NCBI GenBank assembly: GCA_003427395.1
Contig: BFEA01000255.1
Span: 1,820,187 to 1,846,981, forward strand
Source: Chara braunii
Taxonomy: Eukaryota; Streptophyta; Charophyceae; Charales; Characeae
Direction of reading: 5' to 3'
Length of the DNA: 26,795 bases
In this document: positions 1 through 8,382 of the stretch, piece after piece
How the letters are laid out: every line of letters begins with the position of its first letter
Position numbering within the stretch: the first letter of the stretch is position 1
Notes under the pieces: generated by a model
Told to the model about the DNA's origin: nothing
What the model saw: the letters and a program-made list of their open reading frames with translations, nothing else
Databases searched by the model: none
Made by a program: the position numbers and the translations under genes

Positions 1-28
1 CGCGGAGCACCCCGCACAGGCCGCCGAG

Positions 29-30
<2 letters not shown>

Positions 31-99
<69 letters not shown>

Positions 100-100
100 C
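31..100. repeat. (CT)n microsatellite
   Basis: About 70 bases of almost pure CT dinucleotide repeat with a short CCC interruption near the middle. It is followed by a T-rich stretch (about 144-201) built of TTTG-like units. No gene is associated. Confidence 0.97.
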
Positions 101-201
101 CAACCCCACGCACGCACTAACAGATTCGGGCTTAGCCTAGCGGTTTGTTTTTTTGTTTGTTTGCTCTCTTTTTTTTTGTTTTGTTTTTGTTTTGTTTTTT
201 T

Positions 202-790
202 AATGAAGCGACCGGGCGTTGGCTTGCCCGACCCCCGAAAGCTGCGGCGCTTTAACGGCCGCAACTCCTAAAAAACAACGGGGAGGTACTGGTGGTTTAA
301 GTCAATCTATGCAGAGTGAATTGGTCCCTAAGGACCCTAAGGAAACCCCGAAAGGCGGTGTACCACTGTATATAACGTGCGTTTTCTTTGTAATCTAAGA
401 TCTCGTGTGTTTTTCTGAAATTCAAAAGATTTGATAAATTGATAATGATGATAATGATCGCTATTTTTGCAGTTTGTTTTTTATCGATAGAGGCTTGAAG
501 AGCAGACGCGAAGCGTTTGCACTTCGTGTCCAGCATGTTGTGCTGCACTTTGTGCCAGGAGCTGTGATGCAAGCCCCCTGGCGCTTATACGAGATGAGAC
601 GGCTCAAAGAGCGGTCGTTCTCGGGCAAGCATACCCTGTAGGCTGTAGCCCTTCGGCCTTGTGCACTTCGGCCGAATGCACGCTGGTCTTCGGCCCTTTG
701 CTTGCTGTAAAACCGATAGTACCTTTCTCACCTTAAAAACCCAACCTCCGAGCATGTTTTGGAGGCTCTGCACAGGCCCGGGTCCCAAGA
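202..790. other. No supported gene
   Basis: This stretch holds no convincing gene. Visible details are a small GC-rich inverted motif (CGGGC..GCCCG, near 209-230), an AT-rich ATAATGATG-like run near 440-465, and three spaced TTCGGCC motifs between 650 and 700. Open frames here show no recognisable domain and lack coding-like composition. Confidence 0.6.
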
Positions 791-797
791 AGGTCCC

Positions 798-1130
798 GGT
801 AATGGGTGGTGTGTGTGTGTTGTGGGGTCCGGGGGGGGGCCGGCAGGGGGTGAGCCAGTTTGCTGCCCTTAACAAATGCGTCGCTGGCCTGTACTTTCGA
901 TTTTGGTGCAGCGTATTTGGAAAAGGCACAGCCCCGGGGTTACCAAATACTTTAAATTTTGGTGATGGGTGTACTAAGTCTTTCAATCGCCGTACCAGTA
1001 ATGGGTGATTTGTGTGTATGGGGAGGGGGGGGCTGGGGAGAAGGGGCTGGGGAGAAGGGGATGAGCAGTTTGCTCCTCTTCACAAAGGCATCACCACTGG
1101 CCTGTACTTTCAATTTTGGTGCAATTTTGG
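798..1130. repeat. Diverged ~200-bp tandem duplication, G-rich
   Basis: Two diverged copies start at the shared GTAATGGGTG (798 and 998). Each continues through TGTGTGT and a G-rich tract, then GAGC.AGTTTGCT, and ends at CTGGCCTGTACTTTC (884 and 1097) followed by ATTTTGGTGCA. The offset drifts from 199 to 213 bases because the G tract of copy 2 is longer (GGCTGGGGAGAAG repeated). No coding function is evident. Confidence 0.8.
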
Positions 1131-1395
1131 TGCAGTCTGCGTGTTTAATAAAAATCCGCCCCCCGCCCTAATCCATTTTTGCTTTTGGAAAAAGATTCAA
1201 AAGGAAAAATGAAAGCAAAAGAAAACAGGAAAATACTAAATAGTAGATAAGATAGGAATTGTACTTACTAAACCTCCACAATATTTAACAAGTCGGGTTT
1301 TATCAGCTTTTATGTCGATCATAAGTTAAAAAAATGGGAAAAAAACCCTTCAGGGCTTTTTCTCCCCCCGATGTGCCAGAGAGTGTTCATTGGAC

Positions 1396-1517
1396 ATTTC
1401 GCAAACGGTTATCCCGTGCCACCCCGGTCGTCCGACCATTCGCAAATGGCTAGCCCGTGCTTCCCGGTTGTCCAACCATTCGCAAATGGCTGCCCTGTGC
1501 CCCCAGGTTGTCCAACG
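1396..1517. repeat. Three-copy ~40-bp tandem repeat
   Basis: Three units begin at TTCGCAAA (1398, 1439, 1479). Each contains GGCTAGCCCGTGC or a variant and ends GTTGTCCAAC or a variant. The period is 40-41 bases, so it does not keep a reading frame. A (GA)n microsatellite follows about 100 bases later. Confidence 0.9.
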
Positions 1518-1616
1518 GTCGGGCAGGCCACTGCCGCCTGCTAACGTCCACGGACCCCCTGTTGTTGCTTTCCCCAGCGGCACGGGGGCGGCATGCCACA
1601 GCGCTCACACACATGC

Positions 1617-1620
<4 letters not shown>

Positions 1621-1651
<31 letters not shown>
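1621..1651. repeat. (GA)n microsatellite
   Basis: A pure GA repeat of about 15 units. It makes apparent Glu-Arg or Leu-Ser peptides in overlapping frames, which should not be read as genes. Confidence 0.97.
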
Positions 1652-1654
<3 letters not shown>

Positions 1655-1721
1655 CCTCCCCGTCATCCATCATTCCCACGATCCCACCCACCCCACATGT
1701 CGTCCTTACATTCCACCAGGG

Positions 1722-1852
1722 CCTAGGCGTCCCTATGTATGTGTAACTAATAATGTGTTGTACACAATGTACAGTGCGTACATAAACGGTACATTGTGTA
1801 CATTGCATACAACGCACACCCCCTTGTCCTAGGCATCCCTATGTATGCGTAC
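1722..1852. repeat. Direct repeat enclosing GTACATTG-type inverted repeats
   Basis: CCTAGGC.TCCCTATGTATG occurs at about 1722 and 1829. Between the copies, GTACACAATGTAC (1760-1772) and its exact reverse complement GTACATTGTGTAC (1789-1801) form a 13-bp stem with a 16-base loop. Further GTACATTG-like units follow. This is structure without visible coding potential. Confidence 0.85.
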
Positions 1853-2232
1853 ATTGCGTATATTGAGTACAACACACCCCCCCTTCTAACATGGCGGGTA
1901 CAATCCGTTGTTTTTGCCAAAAGTTCTTTTTTTTTCTTTTCTTTTCTTTTTTTCTGTTGTAGATTGGGATACACACAACAAGGGTCGATCTGCCGAATGG
2001 AAGAGGCTAGAAAATGCCCTCATCAGCCCTCCCTGCACTTACATCCTCGCCCGAACAGTGCGAACACAACTCCCACTCGTTTTGGCTGAACATCTGTTTT
2101 CAAAGTGCTAAGCAATTTTGGGGATTTTTTGTTGCAATCAACTTGGAGTGACCCGACTGCCAAGATAGCTTGTATACATCCGTTATTAGGGCGAGCGCTG
2201 TCGGCAGTGTCGGGGGAAGAAGGTCGGACATG

Positions 2233-2233
<1 letters not shown>

Positions 2234-2309
<76 letters not shown>
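2234..2309. repeat. Compound (CT)n(CA)n microsatellite
   Basis: About 46 bases of CT repeat run directly into about 30 bases of CA repeat, followed by CGTATATATG. A protein-like frame on the minus strand ends in this repeat and is not supported. Confidence 0.97.
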
Positions 2310-2311
<2 letters not shown>

Positions 2312-2337
2312 ATATATGAATCTGGGTCCCCGGTCTC

Positions 2338-2724
2338 ATGGGGATGGGCCAAATGCTCTCATCGTTCTTAAACTTGTGCATTGTTATAACTTCATCTGGT
2401 TCTTCCATAACAAAGATTTGGTTCCAAGAAATTCGACAATGTTCAATCCTTGTTTCCAGTCTGAAGTCCATGTTATCCATTGCCCTTTTGGTTCTTTCTT
2501 CACCGTCACGGTGCCACCCTTTTCTTCTTACAATGCCATCTGGAAAATATCATCAACGTATTCCTTGCCAAAAAACTATTTTCAGTATGCTACTATGCTC
2601 CCAGTTTCCTTTGAAATCTGTTTTCGGCAAATATGCAGACGAGACAAGCCAAGGGTGGGCTAGCTTGCCCACCCATAGGTATGCCCCTATTTTGTTTCAC
2701 AATTTCCCCTCTGGAATTAAATAA
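2338..2724 (-). other. Possible decayed coding segment, family unknown
   Basis: The minus strand between about 2510 and 2380 has an open run of some 40 codons rich in Lys and Trp (for example EPKGQWITWTSDW and IVEFLGTKSLLW). A frame just upstream reads EYVDDIFQMAL before a stop. It looks more protein-like than its surroundings, but I recognise no domain and there is no intact start-to-stop gene. It could be a retroelement or captured-exon remnant. Confidence is low. Confidence 0.25.
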
Positions 2725-2876
2725 CACATTGTTCAAAAAGCCGTTTGTGCAAGGCCTCTATACCGGCGGCCGTAAGACCACCACCAGAATTAAGGCTTTG
2801 ACTCAAATTGGCTGTCGGGCTGCTCCATCTATTGGTGAGGAGCGGCACCTGCTGGAAACCGGGTCCAGTGTCCCTT
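2700..2876 (-). mobile_element. Retroelement 3'-tail family, copy A (minus)
   Basis: Read on the minus strand, GGACxCTGGACCCGGTTTCC (ending near 2874) continues AGCAGGT, GCTCC, CACC, AATAGA and TGGAG. The same ordered blocks occur at 24518-24585 on the plus strand, just before a poly(A) run. Other members lie at 10412-10567 and 11712-11830. This copy has no obvious poly(A) end, so its 3' limit is uncertain. The relation to a LINE or SINE is inferred from the poly(A)-ended copies. Confidence 0.55.
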
Positions 2877-2901
2877 AGATACATCAATGGAGTTCATCAT
2901 T

Positions 2902-2971
2902 GGGGCCAGTGTCGTCCCCCGTATGTCGTTCCCAGGGTTTCCGTAGGGGGGGCCAGTGTCGCCCCCCGTAC
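2902..2971. repeat. Two GGGGCCAGTGTCG-type repeats with C/G-rich hairpin
   Basis: GGGGCCAGTGTCGTCCCCCG and a near copy (GGGGCCAGTGTCGCCCCCCG) lie about 46 bases apart. Each can fold on itself, G-run against C-run. The CCAGTGTC core also appears in the adjacent tail-family copy (CCAGTGTCCC). No gene is present. Confidence 0.6.
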
Positions 2972-3225
2972 AAAGGAGCCAGGACCTGCTGGGGGGTTGC
3001 CTGTAGGGGTTTGATGGCTTGCGGGGGTTTAAAAAAATCGACTTTTTGTAGTGAAAAATAAAAAAAAACTTAAAAAAAGAAAGAAAAGATTCGTTGACTG
3101 ATTGACTGATTCGGCGGTGATTGACAGCGTCCGTGTGGTGTTGTGTGTGGTGTGTGTCGAGTGTGGACACTAGAGCCTTGCAGGGGTGGGGCGGATATCA
3201 CTGCCGGTATGGTTCCGCTTTTGAA

Positions 3226-3432
3226 GACCGTCTTCTGGCTGTAGTGGTTATGATACTTGGCTCTCGAGGCCGAGGCCCGAGGTCGCCTGTTCGAGTCCGT
3301 GCTTGCACGGAGGAGGGCTGAGGCCCAGAGGTACTGATCCAATGATGGAATGAATGATTGACTGATTGATTGATTGGATTGATTGATTAAATGGATTTTG
3401 ATTGACTGATTCAATTTGATTGATTGATTGAT

Positions 3433-3435
<3 letters not shown>
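3226..3435 (+). mobile_element. tRNA-Glu-like SINE candidate with TGAT-type tail
   Basis: The 5' part resembles a tRNA-Glu(CUC) pseudogene. It has D-arm-like TAGTGGTTATGATAC, then CUUGG..CCGAG that can pair as an anticodon stem around CTCTC, then a B-box-like TGTTCGAGTCC matching the usual GGTTCGANTCC at all but one position. A ~40-base GC-rich body follows, and then a tail of GATT/TGAT units leading into (GATA)n. A tRNA-derived head plus a simple-repeat tail is classic SINE architecture. Acceptor-stem pairing is not convincing, so it is not a functional tRNA. Flanking target-site duplications could not be resolved because GATT units occur on both sides. Confidence 0.5.

Positions 3436-3483
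<48 letters not shown>
3436..3483. repeat. (GATA)n(GA)n microsatellite
   Basis: About seven GATA units grade into a GA dinucleotide run. It sits directly at the 3' end of the SINE candidate and may have grown from its simple-repeat tail. Confidence 0.95.
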
Positions 3484-3622
3484 CGAGCTGAGATCATCTG
3501 TATTTCAACAGTTCATGTCCATTGGTTAACGTCCCAAAGTCTGACGAGAAAAAATAAGAAAAATAACAAAAAAAGAAATGAAATTTTCAAAGTCAAAAGA
3601 AAAAAACACATAGGAATAATGT

Positions 3623-3697
3623 GGACATTCCTATACCTCACAAAGATTGAATGCTCCGCATGGACATATCTATCTCACAAAGATTCAATGCTCCGCG
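3623..3697. repeat. Two-copy ~39-bp tandem duplication
   Basis: GGACAT..CTAT..CTCACAAA followed by GATT.AATGCTCCGC occurs twice (from 3623 and from 3662). The second copy is slightly shortened. Confidence 0.85.
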
Positions 3698-3699
3698 CC

Positions 3700-4420
3700 A
3701 CCATTTTCCCCCGAACACAGCACACCCTCATTTTCCCCGCATCCGACTGAAAAGTAGGCTTGTGTACATTCATAATGAGGGTGCGTTATGTTGGGGGGAT
3801 GACGGAAGGCTTTTTTTTTTCTTTTTTCCTTACAACAATGGCAAAGGAACAAATTTCAACAAACTAATTATAAAAGAGGCAATTTTTCTCTCTTTCTTTT
3901 TCACTCAACCTCCAGGCCCAGTGCCCAAGGCAGGACATACTTCGAACCATCATCGCCTGCGCGCGACGCAACCCTCGAGGCGAGATACACGACAATAATG
4001 CGCGCGCTTTCTATACGTGGCCTATAAAAGATGCAATTTTTAATTACAATGGAAAGGAGCAAAATAATTCCAGATCAAGTACACAAAGGCAAGGAACAGA
4101 ATTAAGTACATTTAGAGTAGAAAAGAAGATACTAAGCGCGTCCGACCACTGCACAGCATATTCTAAACTGTATGTGGAGCTGGTATTGTGTTCCCACTAG
4201 ACTCAAAATGCTCGTCAGTCACAGTGAATTCGGGGCACCTTACAGTCCAGATACGTGTCGAGGGTTGGGTAGAGTCTAACGAGTTCCTAAGCGCAAAAAA
4301 CTGAAAGCATAACGATTGTCTGTGCGCAAGGATGACACTATCCCGCACCAATCAAGGAATGTTCCAAGAAACAACAGGAAGTGAAAGGTCCTGCAGCTTC
4401 ACTACAGTAACTCTCCACAT
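3700..4420. other. No supported gene
   Basis: I see no gene, RNA or clear mobile element here. The sequence is moderately AT-rich with short T runs (near 3810-3830), and open frames are short and featureless. Confidence 0.55.
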
Positions 4421-4421
4421 T

Positions 4422-4515
4422 CAGAAAAGACCAAAAATCATGGCGGTGTATGTTTCCATCTTTTAGCGGGAGATACACCCTTGTTTTGCATATTTCGAGA
4501 GTAGTGGAGCGTAAC
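4422..4515 (+). mobile_element. Dispersed fold-back repeat family member (single arm)
   Basis: The order of blocks ATCATG.CG.TGTAT, TTTCCAT, TAGCGG.AGAT, TTTTGCA and GAGAGTAGTG.AGCG matches 9665-9755 on the same strand. It also matches, in reverse complement, the two tandem arms at 9411-9650. Similar units in direct and inverted orientation suggest a non-autonomous fold-back or MITE-like family. No transposase is visible. Confidence 0.6.
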
Positions 4516-4822
4516 CTTCAATCTCCCAGGTTAGCGAGATCTGTACATTGGGTTTGGACATTATAGAATAAAGAAAACTGGATTTAAAGCTTACCGAATT
4601 AAAAAAAAAAAAAAGAAGAAAAAGAAAAACGTTTTTTCTTTGTTGACCGATGACAATTTCACTACTGGCCCAGTGCCCAAAGCAAGTACATATACCCTAT
4701 CATGTTATACATTGTTTCAAAGAAAAGCGGGAGCACCAGGGGGTTTATTGGCGTCCATCCCTGCACACTCCAGGTAGAGCACCCCCCAGCTGTATTTGGC
4801 ACAACTTTCAGCCCAGATTCGG

Positions 4823-4866
4823 CGATAATTACCGGGCGTTCTATTCGGATGAACACGGTAGGGTCG
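4823..4866 (+). mobile_element. GCGTTCT-type dispersed repeat, arm
   Basis: ATAATTACCGGGCGTTCTAT followed by TCGG.TGAA.ACGGTAG recurs at 6443-6478 and, inverted, at 6364-6400. It is probably one arm of the same fold-back family. The neighbouring 4980-5260 is AT-rich with (TTA)n-like runs and no gene. Confidence 0.55.
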
Positions 4867-4943
4867 AGGTCCTGCATTGACGGATTACTCATCTCGGACC
4901 GCCGATCTTCGTTCTTTTTTCCTTTTTTTTTTTTATCCACACC

Positions 4944-5063
4944 CGTTGATCTTCCTAATCGACAACGGACATAAGTCAACGGACACATTGTCTTTCCTTT
5001 TTTATTATTATTGTTATTATTATTACTATTTTTGTCTTATGTCCGTTGATCTTCTTAATCGAC
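4944..5063. repeat. CCGTTGATCTTC direct and inverted repeats
   Basis: CCGTTGATCTTC.TAATCGAC occurs at about 4944 and 5043. The first copy is followed by CAACGGACATAAG, the reverse complement of the CTTATGTCCGTTG that begins the second. An ATT-rich tract lies between the two. Confidence 0.75.
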
Positions 5064-5290
5064 ATAAATAAGATAGTTAACAAAATTAGTTTTCGAACTA
5101 AGAGAATGTCACTTCCATGAAAGATAACTAGCAGAAGACAGGTCTGTTTGGGTCATCAGATTGAAACCGTGCATACCAACAGTCGTGCACGCGTAGCAAC
5201 GCAACGCTATTGATAGTGACGCACACACTGGTTACTCGCACAAGTCAAACACAGTATACATTGAATGCACAAAGACTGCAAATGCACCCC

Positions 5291-5331
5291 GACCGGTTTC
5301 GACCGTGGCCACACGGTCGTCTTCAGTGGGG
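5291..5331 (-). ncRNA. Hammerhead-ribozyme-like motif
   Basis: On the minus strand, CUGAAGA (5326 to 5320) fits the hammerhead core CUGANGA. It is followed by GACCGUG..CACGGUC, a perfect 7-bp stem II (8 bp if C5319-G5300 pairs). Then come GAAA (5300-5297) and the self-complementary ACCGGU, ending in the cleavage triplet GUC (5293-5291). CCCC before the core and GGGG after the cleavage site can make a 4-bp stem I with one unpaired A. An almost loop-less stem III is known for hammerheads of Penelope-like elements and retrozymes, which can act as dimers. If G12 is taken as G5300, C5319 is unpaired, so activity is uncertain. Confidence 0.5.
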
Positions 5332-5455
5332 ACCACCACGTCTTCACCCTCGTCAACTCACTGACTAACCACCACTCTCTCACACCTCCGTCGCTTACCC
5401 GCCGTCGCCACACGGTCACGGTCATCTTCAGTGAGACCACCACGTCTTCAGACGG
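5300..5455. repeat. Two-copy ~100-bp direct repeat containing the hammerhead-like motif
   Basis: The units at 5300-5353 and 5400-5455 share GCCACACGGTC, TCTTCAGTG and GACCACCACGTCTTCA. In the second unit the minus-strand CUGAAGA is kept (5431-5425), but the GAAAC segment is lost, so that copy cannot be a hammerhead. Tandem copies of hammerhead-bearing sequence are usual in Penelope-like elements and retrozymes, though no such coding region is seen nearby. Confidence 0.7.
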
Positions 5456-5844
5456 GAAATGCATTCAAATGAATTCCGGAAAAGGCATCGGGATCGCGAC
5501 GTTGGACCCGAAAGGACTTAACAGTTATGCAATCATTCTATTTATCAAAAATTCCAAGCTCCCCGTCCTGATTACGGATTTTGCTAATCTTTGACCCTTG
5601 GAATGAATAACGTTCGTCGCCGGGAGGTTCTATACTTTTTGCCGTTTTGTTTTTTTTTTAAAGTAAATTTAGACCTCGGTTGTGCATCAATGACCATGTT
5701 TTTTTTTTTGGACGCTTTCTGTCAGTTCGAGGACAATTTGGGAGCGCAGATCTTGATATGGCTGTGCCGACCTTAGCGAAAACAGAAATTTCAAAAAAAA
5801 AAAACAGAAATTGGGCTACAACAGCACTCGAAGACGAAAAAAAA

Positions 5845-5985
5845 AAAGGCTTTTCACAGCAACGTTTAGGAGCAGAAATAATCACACGAGAAGGGGGAAA
5901 AAAAAAAAAAAAAAAAAGCTTGTCACAGCAACGTTGAAACACCAACATAATCGCACGAAAAAAAAAACGGAAAAAAAACAAAATA
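5845..5985. repeat. Two-copy ~69-bp tandem repeat with expanded A runs
   Basis: TTCACAGCAACGTT (5852) and TGTCACAGCAACGTT (5921) begin two units. Each continues to ATAATC.CACGA and ends in a pure A run of different length. The A runs create false Lys-rich frames on the plus strand and Phe-rich frames on the minus strand. Confidence 0.8.
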
Positions 5986-6091
5986 ACGACTCAGCGGAGA
6001 GGATTGCTGCTATAGTCAAACCTGCGTCTAGGGACCAATTTCAAAAAATCACACAAAGAATTATAATTCACAACTCTTGTCGTAGACAGTC

Positions 6092-6275
6092 GTAATCACT
6101 AAAATCAAAGCCAAAACCCTGAGAAAAGACAAAAAACAAAAAAAAGTATCGACACAAAATCATCTTGCACGCAGGCAGGTACGGTAATCACTAAAATCAA
6201 AGCCAAAACTCTGAAAAAAGACAAAAAACAAAAAAAAGTATCGACTCAAAATCATCTTGCACGCAGGCAGGTACG
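6092..6275. repeat. Recent 92-bp tandem duplication
   Basis: Two adjacent units (6092-6183 and 6184-6275) start GTAATCACTAAAATCAAAGC and end GCACGCAGGCAGGTACG. They differ at only about four positions, so the duplication is recent compared with most repeats here. Confidence 0.93.
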
Positions 6276-6363
6276 TTCAGATGTTGCCGCTTTGAGTACT
6301 ACTCAAAGCAGCGCACTGGTTTCAAATTTCGTTTTTTTCTTTTAAATCGATTAAGTGTAGGAG

Positions 6364-6478
6364 TAATATCGTCCTAACCCGAATAGAACGCCTGCTCATT
6401 ATTGATATACCTACAGCGGAATTCCCGCCAAATACATCTGCACAATAATCGAGCGTTCTGTTTGGGTGAAGACGGTAG
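6364..6478. mobile_element. Short fold-back element (~115 bp)
   Basis: The left arm, read in reverse complement (AATAATGAGCAGGCGTTCTA, then TTCGGGTTAGGACGATA), matches the right arm (AATAATCGAGCGTTCTGTTT, then GGGTGAAGACGGTA). About 45 bases separate the arms. A related arm is at 4823-4866 and a decayed relative lies around 6830-6940. The size and inverted arms suit a MITE or fold-back element. A target-site duplication was not resolved. Confidence 0.55.
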
Positions 6479-6887
6479 TACAGCAACGACAAAATGATTC
6501 TAAAAGGACCAAATAATTGTGGTAAAAATAATATTAAAAAAAAAAAAATCCTCACCATCCAAAAAGGGAAAAAAAAAAAAAAAAATTTGCTCACCACAGT
6601 TATTAGGCTATATCAGTCCAAAGGCTCCGCCCAAAGAAACGCCCGTGCAAATTTCGGCAGTATCTCAGTTCACGCAGGCGATTCCGTCAGTTCCCCCAGA
6701 ACCGACCTGGAGACCACGTTCACGCACGGGATTCCGCCACCGTTTTCCCCCGAACATAAAGCATATGAATTGCATTCGAGTTTTCCAAGAAAAAAAACGA
6801 TGATTCGAATGGAACGCAGAGTTGTATTTGAATTTAAGGGCTTTCGAATAGAACGCAAATGCGTCGCATTGGGATAGAAAGCAACCT

Positions 6888-6913
6888 ATGCGTTGTATTC
6901 GTTTACAACGCAT
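6888..6913. repeat. Perfect 10-bp hairpin
   Basis: ATGCGTTGTA (6888-6897) and TACAACGCAT (6904-6913) form a perfect stem around TTCGTT. It lies within a region of AACGCA/GCGTT repeats related to the fold-back family at 6364-6478. Confidence 0.85.
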
Positions 6914-7124
6914 ATGCGATATGTTCGAGGGAAGACGGTAGTCCACGCAGACCCCGACCTGCAGACGAGACCAGAGCCCCAAAGAACCCTCCTAAACATC
7001 ATTTCCCTACACCAACCCACGCCACCCCCTACTGGCATATCCACCCAACCTTCCGGGCAGTCCATTACGAGTAAAGCGTTAGACAAAGCTGCAGGTGCAT
7101 CTCTCCAGCAATAGAATGCAGCAT

Positions 7125-7690
7125 CGAGTTGAGAAAAACAAAAAACACAAGAAAAAAAAAAAACGCAAAAAAAGAAAAAAAAAAGAAAGAAAAAGAAAAA
7201 CTCTAGAGAGAAGCAAGACAAGAGAAAGCATGCAAAGAGAAAGAAGAGAGACGGATATCGTAAGAAGGAATTGGGTCCAATGTAAAAGCGGACCATTCGA
7301 GAGTAGCAAGTCCCGTCACTTGAGATCGTTTTCATCTCCTGCAAAAAAAGTAATTATGGTGTTTTTATCTCCTTCAAAAAGTAATTCGCAACCATAATCC
7401 GGTGTTTGTCGCACCCTCCAAAAGGTCTGGGATAAAAAATAAAAATAAAAAAAATATTGGGCAACGGCCTTAAAATAATACCATAGGTGGCCGGCCAAAT
7501 CGGAGATAAAGAACCACTTACCCTTAAAGAAGCCTTGCGTTCAAAAGTGAAATAGAGCAAATAATTTATAACATCGAAAAAAAGGTAGCCAGATGAAGAT
7601 TCGAGTGAAAAAAAATGTACTCGAACAACTGCAAGATTACTAGTCCAATCAATCAACTCGATTAATCACTCATCACCTCCAACCACTACA
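7125..7690. other. A-rich stretch without a gene
   Basis: The first ~85 bases are A/G-rich (Lys/Arg codons on plus, Phe/Leu on minus), so any reading frame is compositional. The remainder is AT-rich and has no recognised feature. Confidence 0.65.
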
Positions 7691-7693
7691 TCG

Positions 7694-7777
7694 ATCATCC
7701 GACCCATCATCCGATCCATCAGCCGACATCTCATCAGACATATCATCCGACCCATCATCCGACCTATCAGCCGACCC
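7694..7777. repeat. 12-bp tandem repeat, seven units
   Basis: Seven consecutive 12-mers related to ATCATCCGACCC. The fourth unit is the most diverged, and the order suggests an older block of about four units was copied. A 12-base period keeps any frame open and gives a false Gly-Arg-Met-like peptide on the minus strand. Confidence 0.9.
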
Positions 7778-7849
7778 ATAACCTGAACCACATCTTCAGA
7801 TTCATCCTGAAGAAAACACGGTATCAATCTGGGCGAAAAACTTAGTCGA

Positions 7850-8085
7850 AGGTGGTTGATTGATCGATCGCTATACCGATTGATCAATAAATCAATCGAT
7901 CGATCAGTCGATCAGTGACTCGATCGATCAATCAATCAATCATTCAGTCAATTGCTTAATGAATCAATCAATCGCTCAATCATTCAATCAAATGCATAAT
8001 GAATCAATCAATCGCTCAATCATTCAATCAAATGCGTAATGAATCAATCAATCGCTTAATCATTCAATGAATGCTATCAATTAGC
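7850..8085. repeat. ATCA/ATCG-rich array with a 40-bp higher-order unit
   Basis: Short ATCA, ATCG and ATTC units fill the region. From 7954 a 40-bp unit (starting GC.TAATGAATCAATCAATCG) repeats exactly in period at 7954, 7994 and 8034, with few changes. The units are the complement of the TGAT units in the SINE-candidate tail at 3345-3435, but no tRNA-like head is seen here. Confidence 0.85.
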
Positions 8086-8214
8086 GCATCCATTATCGAT
8101 CCGCCACTTATCGCCCACGTGGGGGCAGACGAATCTAAGCATGGAAATTTTAATAAACTCAAATAAAAATCGTCATTATTCGCGGGGAGGCTCCATCACT
8201 CAAGGGTCCCTGGG

Positions 8215-8382
8215 ACGACTACCATACCCCCTTACCTTCTTTTTTGGGGACACACCCTATCCCGATCCCCCCGCCGTCTCAATCTCTAGCTTCTTTCTAG
8301 GCGACTACCATACCCCTTACCTTTTTTTGGGACACACTCGATCCCGATCACCCCGCCGTCGCAATCTCTAGCTTCCTTCTAG
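8215..8382. repeat. Two-copy ~84-bp tandem repeat at the 3' end of the secreted-protein gene
   Basis: The units 8215-8300 and 8301-8382 share CGACTACCATACCCC, TTACC, GACACAC and ATCCCGATC, and end CAATCTCTAGCTTC.TTCTAG. The final CTAG of the second unit supplies the stop codon (8379-8381, minus) of the neighbouring gene, so the duplication abuts or slightly overlaps its coding end. Confidence 0.85.

Noticed and set aside
202-290. A hairpin followed by T-rich sequence as a terminator
   Set aside because: The T-rich part precedes the hairpin on the plus strand, no gene is adjacent, and the genome is eukaryotic.
2010-2030. CTGATGAGGGC on the minus strand as another hammerhead
   Set aside because: No stem II and no downstream GAAA within reach. 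The same applies to CTGATGAGAG at 9134 and CTGATGAGAT near 7732 (minus).
2100-2480. A minus-strand 126-codon frame ending in Cys-Val and Glu-Arg runs
   Set aside because: About a third is the compound (CT)n(CA)n repeat. Only the 2338-2510 part looks protein-like and it is listed separately at low confidence.
3226-3303. A functional tRNA-Glu gene
   Set aside because: The anticodon loop is enlarged, the acceptor stem does not pair and the T stem is poor. It fits a tRNA-derived SINE head better.
6886-7344. A 152-codon minus-strand Phe/Leu-rich 'membrane protein'
   Set aside because: The hydrophobic part is the reverse complement of an A/G-rich tract (7137-7200). Composition alone creates it.
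7850-8085. A CRISPR-like array
   Set aside because: The 40-bp units are contiguous with no unique spacers, and the content is ATCA/ATCG simple repeat in a eukaryotic context.
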